Assembly (NCBI RefSeq): GCF_947495715.1
Contig: NZ_CANLZU010000003.1
Span: 1-64,000, forward strand
Origin: an uncultured Oceanisphaera sp.
GTDB lineage: Bacteria; Pseudomonadota; Gammaproteobacteria; Enterobacterales; Aeromonadaceae
Direction of reading: 5' to 3'
DNA length: 64,000 bases
A model generated the notes under the pieces. The model had not been told where the DNA came from. It was given only the letters and a program-made list of their open reading frames with translations, and ran no database searches. The stretch's first letter is position 1. Each line of letters opens with the position of its first letter. Shown piece after piece: positions 32,626-40,793 of the stretch. Both the position numbers and the translations under genes were made by a program.

Positions 32626-33087
32626 ATGACCCCTGCCATCCTGTTTCTGGAAAAACAAAAAGCCACCTTTACCCAACATCAATATGAATGCACGACCCTG
32701 GATGACTTTGGCGCCCATGCGGCCGAACAATTACAGGTGCCGCCGGAGCAGGTGTTCAAGACGCTGCTCACCGAAGGCGAACAGGGGCCGGTCGTGGCGC
32801 TGGTGCCCTCTTCCGGCAAGGTCAATCTCAAACGCCTGGCCAAGGCCGCCGGGGTGAAAAAGCTCGACATGATGCCGCCCGCCAAGGCGGAACGACTGAC
32901 CGGCTACAAGGTGGGTGGCATCAGCCCCTTCGCCCAGAAGAAACGGTTGCCAACAGTTCTGGACGCCTCGGCCAATAACTACCCTCAAATACTGGTGTCC
33001 GGCGGCAAGCGCGGGCTGTCGGTGGGCGTTGCCGCCGAGGTGGTGCAAAACCTGCTCGGCGCCGTGGTGGCCGACATCGCCGAGTGA
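32626..33087 (+). CDS. ybaK: Cys-tRNA(Pro) deacylase YbaK
   Basis: This 153-residue protein belongs to the YbaK/EbsC family, which clears cysteine misattached to tRNA-Pro. The conserved lysine lies in VFKTLL near residue 46, and the family segments TGYKVGGISPFAQKKRLP and SGGKRGLSVGV are present. The stop codon TGA is also the first three bases of a TGAGGCG tandem repeat. A second heptamer repeat lies upstream. Confidence 0.95.
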   Translation: MTPAILFLEKQKATFTQHQYECTTLDDFGAHAAEQLQVPPEQVFKTLLTEGEQGPVVALVPSSGKVNLKRLAKAAGVKKLDMMPPAKAERLTGYKVGGISPFAQKKRLPTVLDASANNYPQILVSGGKRGLSVGVAAEVVQNLLGAVVADIAE

Positions 33088-33133
33088 GGCGTGAGGCGTG
33101 AGGCGTGAGGCGTGAGGCGTGAGGCGTGAGGCG
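33085..33133 (+). repeat. Tandem heptamer TGAGGCG, seven copies
   Basis: Seven exact copies of TGAGGCG begin at the ybaK stop codon and end at 33133. Since the first copy supplies the stop, changes in copy number would not alter YbaK. It is too short and lacks spacers, so it is not a CRISPR. Confidence 0.95.
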
Positions 33134-33221
33134 TGAAGAATGATCGCCTTCCGTAGGAAGTCAGACATTTTTTCTGCTAGTTCTTGCGGCTAGTTGCCGA
33201 AAAACGCTACCATTCGCATCC

Positions 33222-33240
33222 GATAATACAAACGATTCTC
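33222..33240 (+). promoter_or_regulatory. Fur-box-like site before the imelysin cluster
   Basis: GATAATACAAACGATTCTC matches about 13 of 19 bases of the Fur consensus (GATAAT repeats). It lies 27 bases before the imelysin start. Fur control is known for imelysin/irpA-type clusters in other bacteria, so iron-responsive repression is a reasonable inference. Confidence 0.5.
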
Positions 33241-33266
33241 AAACGCATAGTCATAAGGATATCCGG

Positions 33267-34529
33267 ATGCCTTACCCCAAACTCGTGCTCGCCGCCACCA
33301 TCGGTGCCCTGCTGAGCGGTTGCGCCCAGACCAGTACCCCCGCGGTCAGCCAGAAACAAGTGGTCGAACACTATACCGACATCGCCCATGCGGTTTACGC
33401 CGACTCCCTGACGGCCGCCGAGAAGCTGGATGTGGCCATTCAGCAACTGCTGGCCAGCCCAGGCGAGCAAACCCTGGCTCAGGCGCGTACCGCCTGGAAA
33501 GCCGCCCGGGTGCCTTATCAGCAGTCCGAGGTGTTTCGTTTCGGCAACCCGGTGGTCGACGAGTGGGAAGGCCAGCTCAACGCCTGGCCGCTGGATGAAG
33601 GGCTGATCGACTATGTGGCCGCCGGCTATCAGCACGAGCTGGGCAACGACGGCGCCGCCGCCAATATCGTTGCCAACACGGCACTGCAGGTTGGTGGTGA
33701 GCAGCTGGATGTCGGCAACATCACCCCCGAGCTGCTGGCCGGCCTCAACGAACTGGCCGGCTCCGAAGCCAACGTGGCCTCCGGTTATCACGCCATCGAG
33801 TTTCTGCTCTGGGGCCAGGATCTGCACGGCACGAACGCCGGTGCCGGCGAGCGCCCCTACACCGACTATGCGTTGGGCGAAGACTGCACCAACGGCAACT
33901 GCGACCGCCGCCGGGATTACCTGCAGGCCGCCAGTCAGCTGCTGGTCAGTGATCTCGGCTGGATGAGCAGCCAGTGGCAAGCCGGCCAGAACGGCAACTA
34001 TCGCGCCGAACTGACCGCCCTGCCCGCCGAAGAAGGCCTGCGCCGCATGCTGTTCGGCATGGGCTCCCTGTCACTGGGCGAGCTGGCCGGTGAACGGATG
34101 AAGGTGGCACTGGTGGCCAACTCGGTGGAAGACGAGCACGACTGCTTCTCCGACAACACCCACCACTCTCATTATTACAACGAAAAAGGCATCGTTAATC
34201 TGATGTTCGGCGAGTACCAGCGCATCGACGGCAGCATACTGCAGGGCCCTTCGCTGCTGCAGCTGGTGGCACAGCAAGACAGCGATGCCGCCAAACAGAT
34301 TGGCGTTCAGATGCGCGAGAGCGAACAGGGGGTATACCAGCTGGTCGCATCTGCCGAACTCAATAATGTGCATTTTGATCAGCTGATTGCCGCCGACAAC
34401 CCGGCCGGTAACCAGCTGGTGCTGGATGCCATCGACGGCCTGGTCGAGCAGACCCGCGCTATCGAGCTGGCCGCCAACACCATCGGCATCAGCAACCTGA
34501 ATCCGGACACCGCCGATCACGAGTTCTGA
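33267..34529 (+). CDS. Imelysin (peptidase M75) family lipoprotein
   Basis: This 420-residue protein has a lipoprotein signal with the lipobox LLSGC near residues 14-18. The imelysin domain carries the family motif GYHAIEFLLWG (GxHxxE) near residue 174. Imelysin proteins (IrpA, IcmP) are envelope proteins linked to iron uptake; peptidase activity is uncertain for many members. It starts a plus-strand cluster of imelysin, DUF1111, imelysin and DUF1513 like PA4370-PA4373 of Pseudomonas, behind a Fur-box-like site. A 330-base gap with a repeat element separates it from the next gene. Confidence 0.85.
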   Translation: MPYPKLVLAATIGALLSGCAQTSTPAVSQKQVVEHYTDIAHAVYADSLTAAEKLDVAIQQLLASPGEQTLAQARTAWKAARVPYQQSEVFRFGNPVVDEWEGQLNAWPLDEGLIDYVAAGYQHELGNDGAAANIVANTALQVGGEQLDVGNITPELLAGLNELAGSEANVASGYHAIEFLLWGQDLHGTNAGAGERPYTDYALGEDCTNGNCDRRRDYLQAASQLLVSDLGWMSSQWQAGQNGNYRAELTALPAEEGLRRMLFGMGSLSLGELAGERMKVALVANSVEDEHDCFSDNTHHSHYYNEKGIVNLMFGEYQRIDGSILQGPSLLQLVAQQDSDAAKQIGVQMRESEQGVYQLVASAELNNVHFDQLIAADNPAGNQLVLDAIDGLVEQTRAIELAANTIGISNLNPDTADHEF

Positions 34530-34859
34530 GTTCACACACGAACGTCAATAACCCGTATCAATAACAATACAGCGGAAGGGCGGAGTCTCGGCACCGACAC
34601 CTTCCCGCCACGGCACACCTTGAGCATCAGACTGCAAACAGATCTTCAGGCAACGAATAACAGACGGCACCAGTGCCAGTAAAAGGCCAAAGGGATCTGC
34701 TCCGCCGACCTTCCGTTTCAGGGATGAAACGGAGAGCGTACACGGATGTATTCATCGCGTGTCGGCGGTGCTGACCTTTTGGCCGAGTGTTCGACATCCG
34801 CAAGACGACTCGTTCAATACTCTGAAGCCACAGATGTCCCCTTTTACTCTGGAGTCTCT
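34530..34859. other. Spacer inside the imelysin cluster
   Basis: This 330-base spacer interrupts an otherwise compact cluster. It contains repeat copy 3 (34685-34784) and no supported gene. An in-frame extension upstream of the next gene, starting inside the repeat, is rejected since the signal peptide begins at 34860. Confidence 0.65.
34685..34784 (+). repeat. Two-hairpin intergenic element, copy 3
   Basis: The outer stem GGCCAAAGG/CCTTTTGGCC (one mismatch or bulge) encloses GCCGAC/GTCGGC. Hairpin 1 is CCGTTTC, loop AGGGAT (34720-34725), GAAACGG. Hairpin 2 is GCG-TAC, loop ACGGAT (34742-34747), GTA, bulge TTCAT, CGC. Compared with copy 1 both stems change on both sides and keep pairing. GTACACGGATGT (34738-34749) matches 11 of 12 positions of the CsrA SELEX consensus RUACARGGAUGU. 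Confidence 0.9.
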
Positions 34860-36245
34860 ATGCTTTTTCGACTCGGCAGCTTGCTACTCGGCGCCACCCT
34901 GGCCCTGAATGCACAGGCCAACCCGGCCAAGCCCGGTGGCGACACCACCACCGACAAAACCGGTGCCAACGCCTATTCCATGCCCGCCGCCAACCTCAGC
35001 TTTCAAAAGCGACTGGATTTCTCGGTCGGCAACAGCTTCTTTCGCAACCCCTGGGTCACCGCGCCCGCCACCACCGATGCCCGTGATGGCCTGGGTCCAC
35101 TGTTCAATACCAACGCCTGTCAGAGCTGTCACGTCAAGGATGGCCGCGGCCACCCGCCGCAGTTTGCCGGTGACAACGCGGTCAGCATGCTGGTACGGCT
35201 GTCGATTCCGAGCGACGGCAGCCCCGAACAGCAGGCATGGTTGCGGGTGCATGGCGTAATCAACGAGCCCACCTATGGCGGCCAGCTGCAGGACATGGCC
35301 ATTCCCGGTGCTCACCCGGAGGGCAGGGTACAGATCGACTATCAGACCCATATCGTGAGCATGAAAGACGGCACCGAGGTGGAACTGCGTCAGCCACAAC
35401 TGACGGTGGCCGAGCCCGGCTACGGTACATTGCACCCGGATACCCTGTTCTCGTCCCGCATCGCCCCGCCCATGATTGGCCTGGGCCTGCTGGAAGCCAT
35501 CGATGAAACCGACCTGCTGGTGCGCGAAGATCCACAAGACAGCAACGGAGATGGCATCAGCGGCCGCGCCAACCGGGTGTGGGACATTGCCGCAGAGCAA
35601 ACTGTCATCGGTCGCTTCGGCTGGAAGGCGGGCCAGCCCAACCTGCGCCAGCAGGATGCCGGTGCCTTCGCCGGTGACATGGGGCTGAGCTCGTCGCTGT
35701 TTCCCGCCGACGATTGCGCTCCGGCGCAGGGCTGCGACCGGTATCCCGATGGTGGCCAAATTGAAGTCAGCGACGACATCATGGACTCGGTCACCTTCTA
35801 CAGCCAGCACCTGGCGGTGCCCGCCCGCCGTAATCTGGACCACCCCGACGTGGCCGCCGGCGAACAGCTGTTTCTGGCGCTGGGCTGCAGCGGTTGCCAT
35901 ACCCCTTCTTACACCACAGGCGAACATGACAGTGCCGCTCTGAGCCACCAGAAAATCTATCCCTATACCGATCTGCTGCTGCACGACATGGGCGAAGGCC
36001 TGGCCGACAACCGACCCGAGTTTCAGGCTAACGGTCAGGAATGGCGCACGCCGCCACTCTGGGGGCTGGGCTATGCCGGCGAAGTGGCCGGCAGCGATGC
36101 CTATTACCTGCACGATGGCCGTGCCCGTAGCCTGCTGGAGGCCATTCTCTGGCACGGTGGCGAAGCCGAGGCCGCCAAACAAAGCGTCATCGCCATGAGC
36201 AGTGAAGAACGCGCTCAGCTCATCGCCTTTCTGGAGTCCCTATGA
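34860..36245 (+). CDS. Di-heme oxidoreductase family protein (DUF1111)
   Basis: This 461-residue periplasmic cytochrome-like protein has a Sec signal (about residues 1-20) and two c-type heme sites, CQSCH near residue 84 and CSGCH near residue 344. The family is annotated as putative thiol oxidoreductase or di-heme oxidoreductase, with the exact reaction unknown. The ATG at 34860 has GGAG upstream and starts the signal peptide. The stop overlaps the next imelysin gene by 4 bases (ATGA), so it probably works with the two imelysins and the DUF1513 protein at the envelope, perhaps in redox handling of iron. Confidence 0.88.
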   Translation: MLFRLGSLLLGATLALNAQANPAKPGGDTTTDKTGANAYSMPAANLSFQKRLDFSVGNSFFRNPWVTAPATTDARDGLGPLFNTNACQSCHVKDGRGHPPQFAGDNAVSMLVRLSIPSDGSPEQQAWLRVHGVINEPTYGGQLQDMAIPGAHPEGRVQIDYQTHIVSMKDGTEVELRQPQLTVAEPGYGTLHPDTLFSSRIAPPMIGLGLLEAIDETDLLVREDPQDSNGDGISGRANRVWDIAAEQTVIGRFGWKAGQPNLRQQDAGAFAGDMGLSSSLFPADDCAPAQGCDRYPDGGQIEVSDDIMDSVTFYSQHLAVPARRNLDHPDVAAGEQLFLALGCSGCHTPSYTTGEHDSAALSHQKIYPYTDLLLHDMGEGLADNRPEFQANGQEWRTPPLWGLGYAGEVAGSDAYYLHDGRARSLLEAILWHGGEAEAAKQSVIAMSSEERAQLIAFLESL

Positions 36246-37288
36246 AAAAAACACTGTTGCTGCTCGCCACCCTTGGCACCCTGACCGCCTGTCAGAGTCA
36301 GCCACCGCTTGATCCGGCCCTGCAGACCCTGAGCGATCATCATCTGACCTTCATGCGCGCACAGGCCGACCGGCTGGCCGGCGAACTGCAGCAATTGCAA
36401 CAGGCCGGCAGCGATTATTGCCGGGCGTCATCGTCTGCCACCCAGAAAGATGCGCTGGCCGATCTCAAACAGCATTGGCGCCGCAGCTTTGCCACCTGGA
36501 GCGCCCATCAGGGTCAGAGCGGTGGTCCGCTGGATGCCGAAGGCCTGAGCTTTGCCTTTCAGTTCTGGCCCGACAAGAAAGACACCACCGGCAAGCAACT
36601 GCAACGCCAGCTGACCGCCGTCGAGCAGGGGCAGCCCGTGCGGCAACAAGGTGTCACCACCACCCTGGGCGCCATGGAATATCTGCTCGAAAACGACCTC
36701 ACGGCCCGGCAGCGCTGCCTGCTGCTACCCGGCATCGGTGCCGAGCTGGCGGCCAATGGCCAACGGCTGAGCACCGCCTGGCATGATGCCGACGGTTACC
36801 AGCAACAGCTGAACCGAATGCAGCAACAGGGTGGCAGTACCGCCCTGCTGACCCAGATACTGGGCCAGCTGTCTCATCGTTACGAGCGTATAGAAAAGAA
36901 GCTGGTGCTGCCGCTGAACACCGTCGAACACCCGCGGCCGCTGTTTGCCGAGGCCTGGCGCAGCGGTCAGTCGCTGCACTTTCTGCGCGCCAGCCTGCTG
37001 TCGCTGGAGCAGGAATACCGCCATGGCGGCATCCGCGCCTATCTGCAAGGTTCACAACAACCAGACTCGAGTCATGCCGCCGTTATCGCGGCGCTGGATC
37101 ATGCCTTTGCCGACACCCTCAAGCATCTGCCCGCAGGCGACAGCCTGGGCTACTGGCTGGAAGGGGATCGCTACGCCGCCCTGCTGCGCTTCAAGCTGTC
37201 GTTCGATCAACTGGGTTACCAGCTGAAACAGCGCCTGCCCGAAGAGCTGGGCCTGAACCTCGGCTTCAACGCCACGGACGGTGACTGA
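36242..37288 (+). CDS. Second imelysin-family lipoprotein, motif altered
   Basis: This 348-residue lipoprotein has the lipobox LTAC near residue 17 and overall imelysin-like helical sequence with the conserved W/F core. Where the first imelysin has GxHxxE, this protein reads TLGAMEYLL, keeping Glu but not His. If that motif binds metal in the family, this copy may have a structural role. It overlaps the DUF1111 gene and the DUF1513 gene (one base), so the three are translated together. Confidence 0.8.
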   Translation: MKKTLLLLATLGTLTACQSQPPLDPALQTLSDHHLTFMRAQADRLAGELQQLQQAGSDYCRASSSATQKDALADLKQHWRRSFATWSAHQGQSGGPLDAEGLSFAFQFWPDKKDTTGKQLQRQLTAVEQGQPVRQQGVTTTLGAMEYLLENDLTARQRCLLLPGIGAELAANGQRLSTAWHDADGYQQQLNRMQQQGGSTALLTQILGQLSHRYERIEKKLVLPLNTVEHPRPLFAEAWRSGQSLHFLRASLLSLEQEYRHGGIRAYLQGSQQPDSSHAAVIAALDHAFADTLKHLPAGDSLGYWLEGDRYAALLRFKLSFDQLGYQLKQRLPEELGLNLGFNATDGD

Positions 37289-38364
37289 TGCAACGGCGCC
37301 AGTTTCTGAAAGGCCTGTCTGCCGCCGGCGTCCTGTGCAGCCTCGGACTGGCCGGTTGCGCCCTGCCCCGCAGCCCGCAAAGTTACCTGATCGGCGGCGG
37401 ACGTAGAGCGCAGGATCGCTATGTGGTGCAGGCGCTCAATCTGGATGGCAGCCTGCGCTATGAGCTGCCACTGCCCGACCGGGGCCATGGCATGGCGGTG
37501 CATCCTCATATGCCGCTGGCGGTCTGTCATGCCCGCCGCCCGGGCGGCTTTCTCAGTCTGTTCGACCATGCCGAAGGACGCCTGTTGCAGGTGCGCAAAG
37601 CCGACCCCCGGCGGCATTATTACGGTCACGGTGTGTTCAGCGCCGATGGCAACAGGCTGTTTACCACCGAGGGCGTCGGCGACAGCAGCGAAGGCATCAT
37701 CGGCGTCTACGCGCTGGCGGCGGACAGGCTGGAAAAAGTGGCGGAATATCGCGGCTTCGGTATAGGCCCGCACGAAATCCGCCTGCTGCCCAACGGCAAC
37801 CTGGTAGTGGGCGTGGGCGGCGTGCACACTCAAGGGCGGGAACCACTCAACCTGAATACCATGGCACCCAGCCTGAGCTATCTCGACGCCACTACCGGCG
37901 CACTGCTGGAGCAGGCCACCCTGGCAGACAAACACCTGTCGATTCGCCATCTGGCGGTCACCCATGACGGCGAGGTGTTCACCGGTCAGCAGTACAGAGG
38001 CGAGCCGGACGACTATCCGCCGCTGATCGTGCGCCACCGGCCCGGCCAGCCATTGCAACCGCTGGGCGGCACCACGCTCGACTGGGCCCGCTTCAATCAC
38101 TACATCGCCAGCATCGCCGTCACCGATACCCTGATTGCCGCCACCTCGCCGCCCGGCAACTGTTATGGCCTCTGGCATCGTCACAGTGGCGAGCTTATCC
38201 GCATCGCCCCCCTGCCCGACGCCTCCGGCGCCTCGGCCAAAGGTGAGAACATCTGGCTGGGCAGCGGCCAGGGCGGCATCAGCCGGCTCGACAACGGCGG
38301 TCGCGAGCAACGCTTCTATTCGGCCTACCAATGGGATAATCACTGGGCTTTGATTGACGCCTGA
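37288..38364 (+). CDS. DUF1513 beta-propeller-like protein
   Basis: This 358-residue protein begins MQRRQFLKGLSAAGVL, a possible twin-arginine-like or lipoprotein signal ending in LAGC near residue 26. The rest is DUF1513, predicted from its short repeating strands to be a beta-propeller (blocks such as RGHGMAVHP, RHYYGHGVFS, GIGPHEIRLLPNG). Function is unknown. It is consistently found with imelysin and DUF1111 genes, here overlapping the imelysin stop by one base. Confidence 0.85.
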   Translation: MQRRQFLKGLSAAGVLCSLGLAGCALPRSPQSYLIGGGRRAQDRYVVQALNLDGSLRYELPLPDRGHGMAVHPHMPLAVCHARRPGGFLSLFDHAEGRLLQVRKADPRRHYYGHGVFSADGNRLFTTEGVGDSSEGIIGVYALAADRLEKVAEYRGFGIGPHEIRLLPNGNLVVGVGGVHTQGREPLNLNTMAPSLSYLDATTGALLEQATLADKHLSIRHLAVTHDGEVFTGQQYRGEPDDYPPLIVRHRPGQPLQPLGGTTLDWARFNHYIASIAVTDTLIAATSPPGNCYGLWHRHSGELIRIAPLPDASGASAKGENIWLGSGQGGISRLDNGGREQRFYSAYQWDNHWALIDA

Positions 38365-38439
38365 CTATCATTAGGCTCTAGGGTCTTCGTTTGTCGGGGA
38401 CCCATGTTCACTCCTCATCATCGGCACAAGGAACATCAC

Positions 38440-38688
38440 ATGGGTATTTTAAGCTGGATTGTGTTTGGGTTACTGGCCGGCATGCTGGCCAAGTGGCTGA
38501 TGCCGGGCCGGGACGGCGGCGGTATCATCATGACCATGCTGCTGGGTATTGCCGGTGCCTTCGTCGGCGGCTGGATCGGCACCCGCCTCGGCTTCGGCTC
38601 GGTGACCGGCTTCAACCTCGGCAGCTTTTTCACCGCCATCATCGGCGCCCTGGCCCTGCTGTTCGTTTACCGACTGCTGAAAAAATAA
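38440..38688 (+). CDS. GlsB/YeaQ/YmgE family small membrane protein
   Basis: This 82-residue protein is nearly all hydrophobic, with three transmembrane segments and the family pattern MGILSWIVFGLLAGMLAKWLMPG. The family includes stress-induced proteins (YeaQ, YmgE, transglycosylase-associated GlsB) with unknown function. AAGGA precedes the ATG at 38440; a longer reading frame upstream is rejected. It stands alone, 75 bases after the DUF1513 gene. Confidence 0.88.
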   Translation: MGILSWIVFGLLAGMLAKWLMPGRDGGGIIMTMLLGIAGAFVGGWIGTRLGFGSVTGFNLGSFFTAIIGALALLFVYRLLKK

Positions 38689-38703
38689 CGATGGTTCGAG
38701 AAG

Positions 38704-38799
38704 TAACAGGGTTATCTCCACCGACCTTCTGTTTCAGGGATGAAACAGAGAGCATACAGGGAGTATCTACCGCGAGTCGGTGGGGCTGAACCCTTTGTC
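38704..38799 (+). repeat. Two-hairpin intergenic element, copy 4
   Basis: The outer stem is weaker here (ACAGGGTT with AACCC/TTTGT). CACCGAC pairs with GTCGGTG. Hairpin 1 is CTGTTTC, loop AGGGAT (38736-38741), GAAACAG. Hairpin 2 is GC-ATAC, loop AGGGA (38758-38762), GTAT, bulge CTACC, GC. The second hairpin again resembles the CsrA site consensus. Confidence 0.87.
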
Positions 38800-38898
38800 C
38801 GATATTCCGCATCAGACTAAAACACGGTTTATCGACCCAATGCACCCAAGTCTCATCCGGGTTATGGTGATGCCTGATTCTTGTCATCAGGAGCACGA

Positions 38899-39342
38899 AT
38901 GGAGCCTTCAACACACAAATCGCCGTCAGTACATATCAAACCCTCACCCAAGGTCGGCGTGATTGCCGTCGTCTGGCACCGGCAGCAGGTGCTGCTGGTC
39001 AAGCGCAAGCATGCCCCCCACGCCGGTCACTGGGGCTTTCCGGGCGGCAAGCTGGAATGGAGCGAAACCATGGCCGAAGGCGCGGCCCGGGAACTGCGGG
39101 AGGAAACCGGGGTTCACGCCGAGATGACGGCGCCCTTCGCCTGTTATGACGTGCTGGCCAACGGTGACGACGGCGAGCTGGCCCACCACTATGTGATGGT
39201 GGCAGTCGGCGGCCAGTATCGCAGCGGAACCCCGCAGGCAGCCGACGATGCCGAGGCGGTGGCCTGGTTCAGCCCCGAGGCCCTGCCCTCGCCGCTGTGC
39301 CCGGACTTGCAGGAAATCATCGAGCGATCCCGGCCAGAGTAA
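38899..39342 (+). CDS. Nudix hydrolase
   Basis: This 147-residue protein holds a complete Nudix box GGKLEWSETMAEGAARELREETG, with G-x5-E-x7-RE-x2-EE spacing, at about residues 50-72. The segment GHWGFPGGKLEW before it is typical of the MutT/NudJ-like group with a wide substrate range. GGAG precedes the ATG at 38899. The substrate cannot be told from sequence. Confidence 0.92.
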   Translation: MEPSTHKSPSVHIKPSPKVGVIAVVWHRQQVLLVKRKHAPHAGHWGFPGGKLEWSETMAEGAARELREETGVHAEMTAPFACYDVLANGDDGELAHHYVMVAVGGQYRSGTPQAADDAEAVAWFSPEALPSPLCPDLQEIIERSRPE

Positions 39343-39581
39343 CCCCTGCCTGCGCCAGCCATGCGCATATATCATCACGTAAAAGTATCGTTCTGTAATG
39401 TTTTTCTCTCATCAAAGGCTTCCTGCAAAGCCTTTGATATTCCCCTGTCGTCCCTGCATCTCTATGATTTGGTCGTTTATATGGCTAAAAACTGACATAA
39501 AAGGGACTTGTGCTGCCAGCCCATCTTAAGGCATAGTAAGATCATATACTTAGAAAGCTAAACAATTTAACCCTCAACAAA

Positions 39582-40793
39582 ATGGCAAAGGATATGCAGC
39601 CCAAACTTTCTGTCGCCAACCTGTACAAGGTGTTCGGCGACCAGCCCGAGCGGGCCTTTCCTCTGCTGGAGCAGGGGCTGGGCAAAGACGACATTTTCCA
39701 GCAGACCTCCCTGACCACGGCGGTAAAAGACGCCAGTTTCGATATTTACCCCGGCGAAATCTTCGTGATCATGGGGCTGTCCGGCTCGGGAAAATCCACT
39801 CTGGTACGCCTGCTCAACCGTCTGATTGAGCCCACCCGCGGTCACGTATACCTGGACGGTGAAGACATCGCCTCCATGAACGCCCACGCCCTGCGTCAGG
39901 CCCGGCGCAAAAAGATCAGCATGGTGTTCCAGTCCTTCGCGCTCATGCCCCACCTCAACATTCAGGACAACGTCGCCTTCGGTCTTGAGCTGGACGGCGT
40001 GGCCAAGGGTGAGCGTCATCAAACTGCCCGGGAAGCACTGGAGCGAGTCGGACTGGCGGCCCACCTGCATTCCTACCCGGACCAGCTCTCCGGCGGCATG
40101 CAACAGCGGGTGGGACTGGCCCGGGCGCTGGCGGTGGATCCCGACGTACTGCTGATGGACGAAGCCTTTTCCGCGCTCGACCCACTGATCCGGACCGAAA
40201 TGCAGGACGAGCTCATTCAACTGCAGGCCCGCGACCAACGCACCATAGTGTTCATCTCCCACGATCTGGACGAAGCCATGCGCATCGGCGATCGCATCGC
40301 CATCATGGAAGGAGGCGAAGTGGTGCAGGTGGGTACCCCTGACGACATTCTCAACAACCCGGCCAACGACTATGTGAAAAGCTTCTTTCGCGGCGTGGAT
40401 GTCAGCCAGGTATTCAGCGCCAAAGACGTGGCCAGCGACCAGCAGCCCACTCTGGAGTCCGAAGGTGAAGGCGGTGTCAGCCAGGCCCTGCGCCAGCTGC
40501 GCGAGTCAGGACGGCAGCATGGCTGCGTACTGAACCGGGAGCAACACTACCTGGGCACGGTATCGGTTGAATCACTCATACAGGCAGAAAAATCCGGCAG
40601 CGAGTTGCAGGCCGCCATGCTGAGCGAGCTCGAGCCGGTATCCGCCGACACGCCGCTGGGCAAGGTGCTGGGCCAGGCGGCCCAGGCACCCTGCGCACTG
40701 CCCGTGATCGACGAACAGGAGCGCTACCTGGGCGTGATCACCAAGTCCGCCCTGCTGGAAATACTGGATCGCCAAGGAGAAACCCCCTCATGA
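39582..40793 (+). CDS. proV: ProV, glycine betaine/proline ABC transporter ATPase
   Basis: This 403-residue ATPase drives osmoprotectant import. The Walker A motif GLSGSGKST is near residue 66, the signature [15 protein letters not shown] near residue 167, and the Walker B with DEAFSALDP follows. The C-terminal ~120 residues form a CBS-type regulatory region that in the family senses osmotic or ionic strength. The ATG at 39582 is used; a second ATG at 39594 with AAAGGA close before it is an alternative. Its stop overlaps proW by 4 bases. Confidence 0.96.
   Translation: MAKDMQPKLSVANLYKVFGDQPERAFPLLEQGLGKDDIFQQTSLTTAVKDASFDIYPGEIFVIMGLSGSGKSTLVRLLNRLIEPTRGHVYLDGEDIASMNAHALRQARRKKISMVFQSFALMPHLNIQDNVAFGLELDGVAKGERHQTAREALERVGLAAHLHSYPDQLSGGMQQRVGLARALAVDPDVLLMDEAFSALDPLIRTEMQDELIQLQARDQRTIVFISHDLDEAMRIGDRIAIMEGGEVVQVGTPDDILNNPANDYVKSFFRGVDVSQVFSAKDVASDQQPTLESEGEGGVSQALRQLRESGRQHGCVLNREQHYLGTVSVESLIQAEKSGSELQAAMLSELEPVSADTPLGKVLGQAAQAPCALPVIDEQERYLGVITKSALLEILDRQGETPS

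Noticed and set aside
33085-33133. Possible CRISPR-like array of TGAGGCG units
   Set aside because: The units are 7 bases and directly adjoining, with no spacers and no cas genes in the window.
34746-34859. Extended N-terminus for the DUF1111 protein
   Set aside because: The extra 38 residues are encoded by the end of repeat copy 3 and spacer, and would bury the signal peptide that starts at 34860, which has its own GGAG site.
34884-36182. Open frame of 432 codons on minus, opposite the DUF1111 gene
   Set aside because: The plus strand has signal peptide and two CxxCH heme sites; the antisense frame has no recognisable feature.
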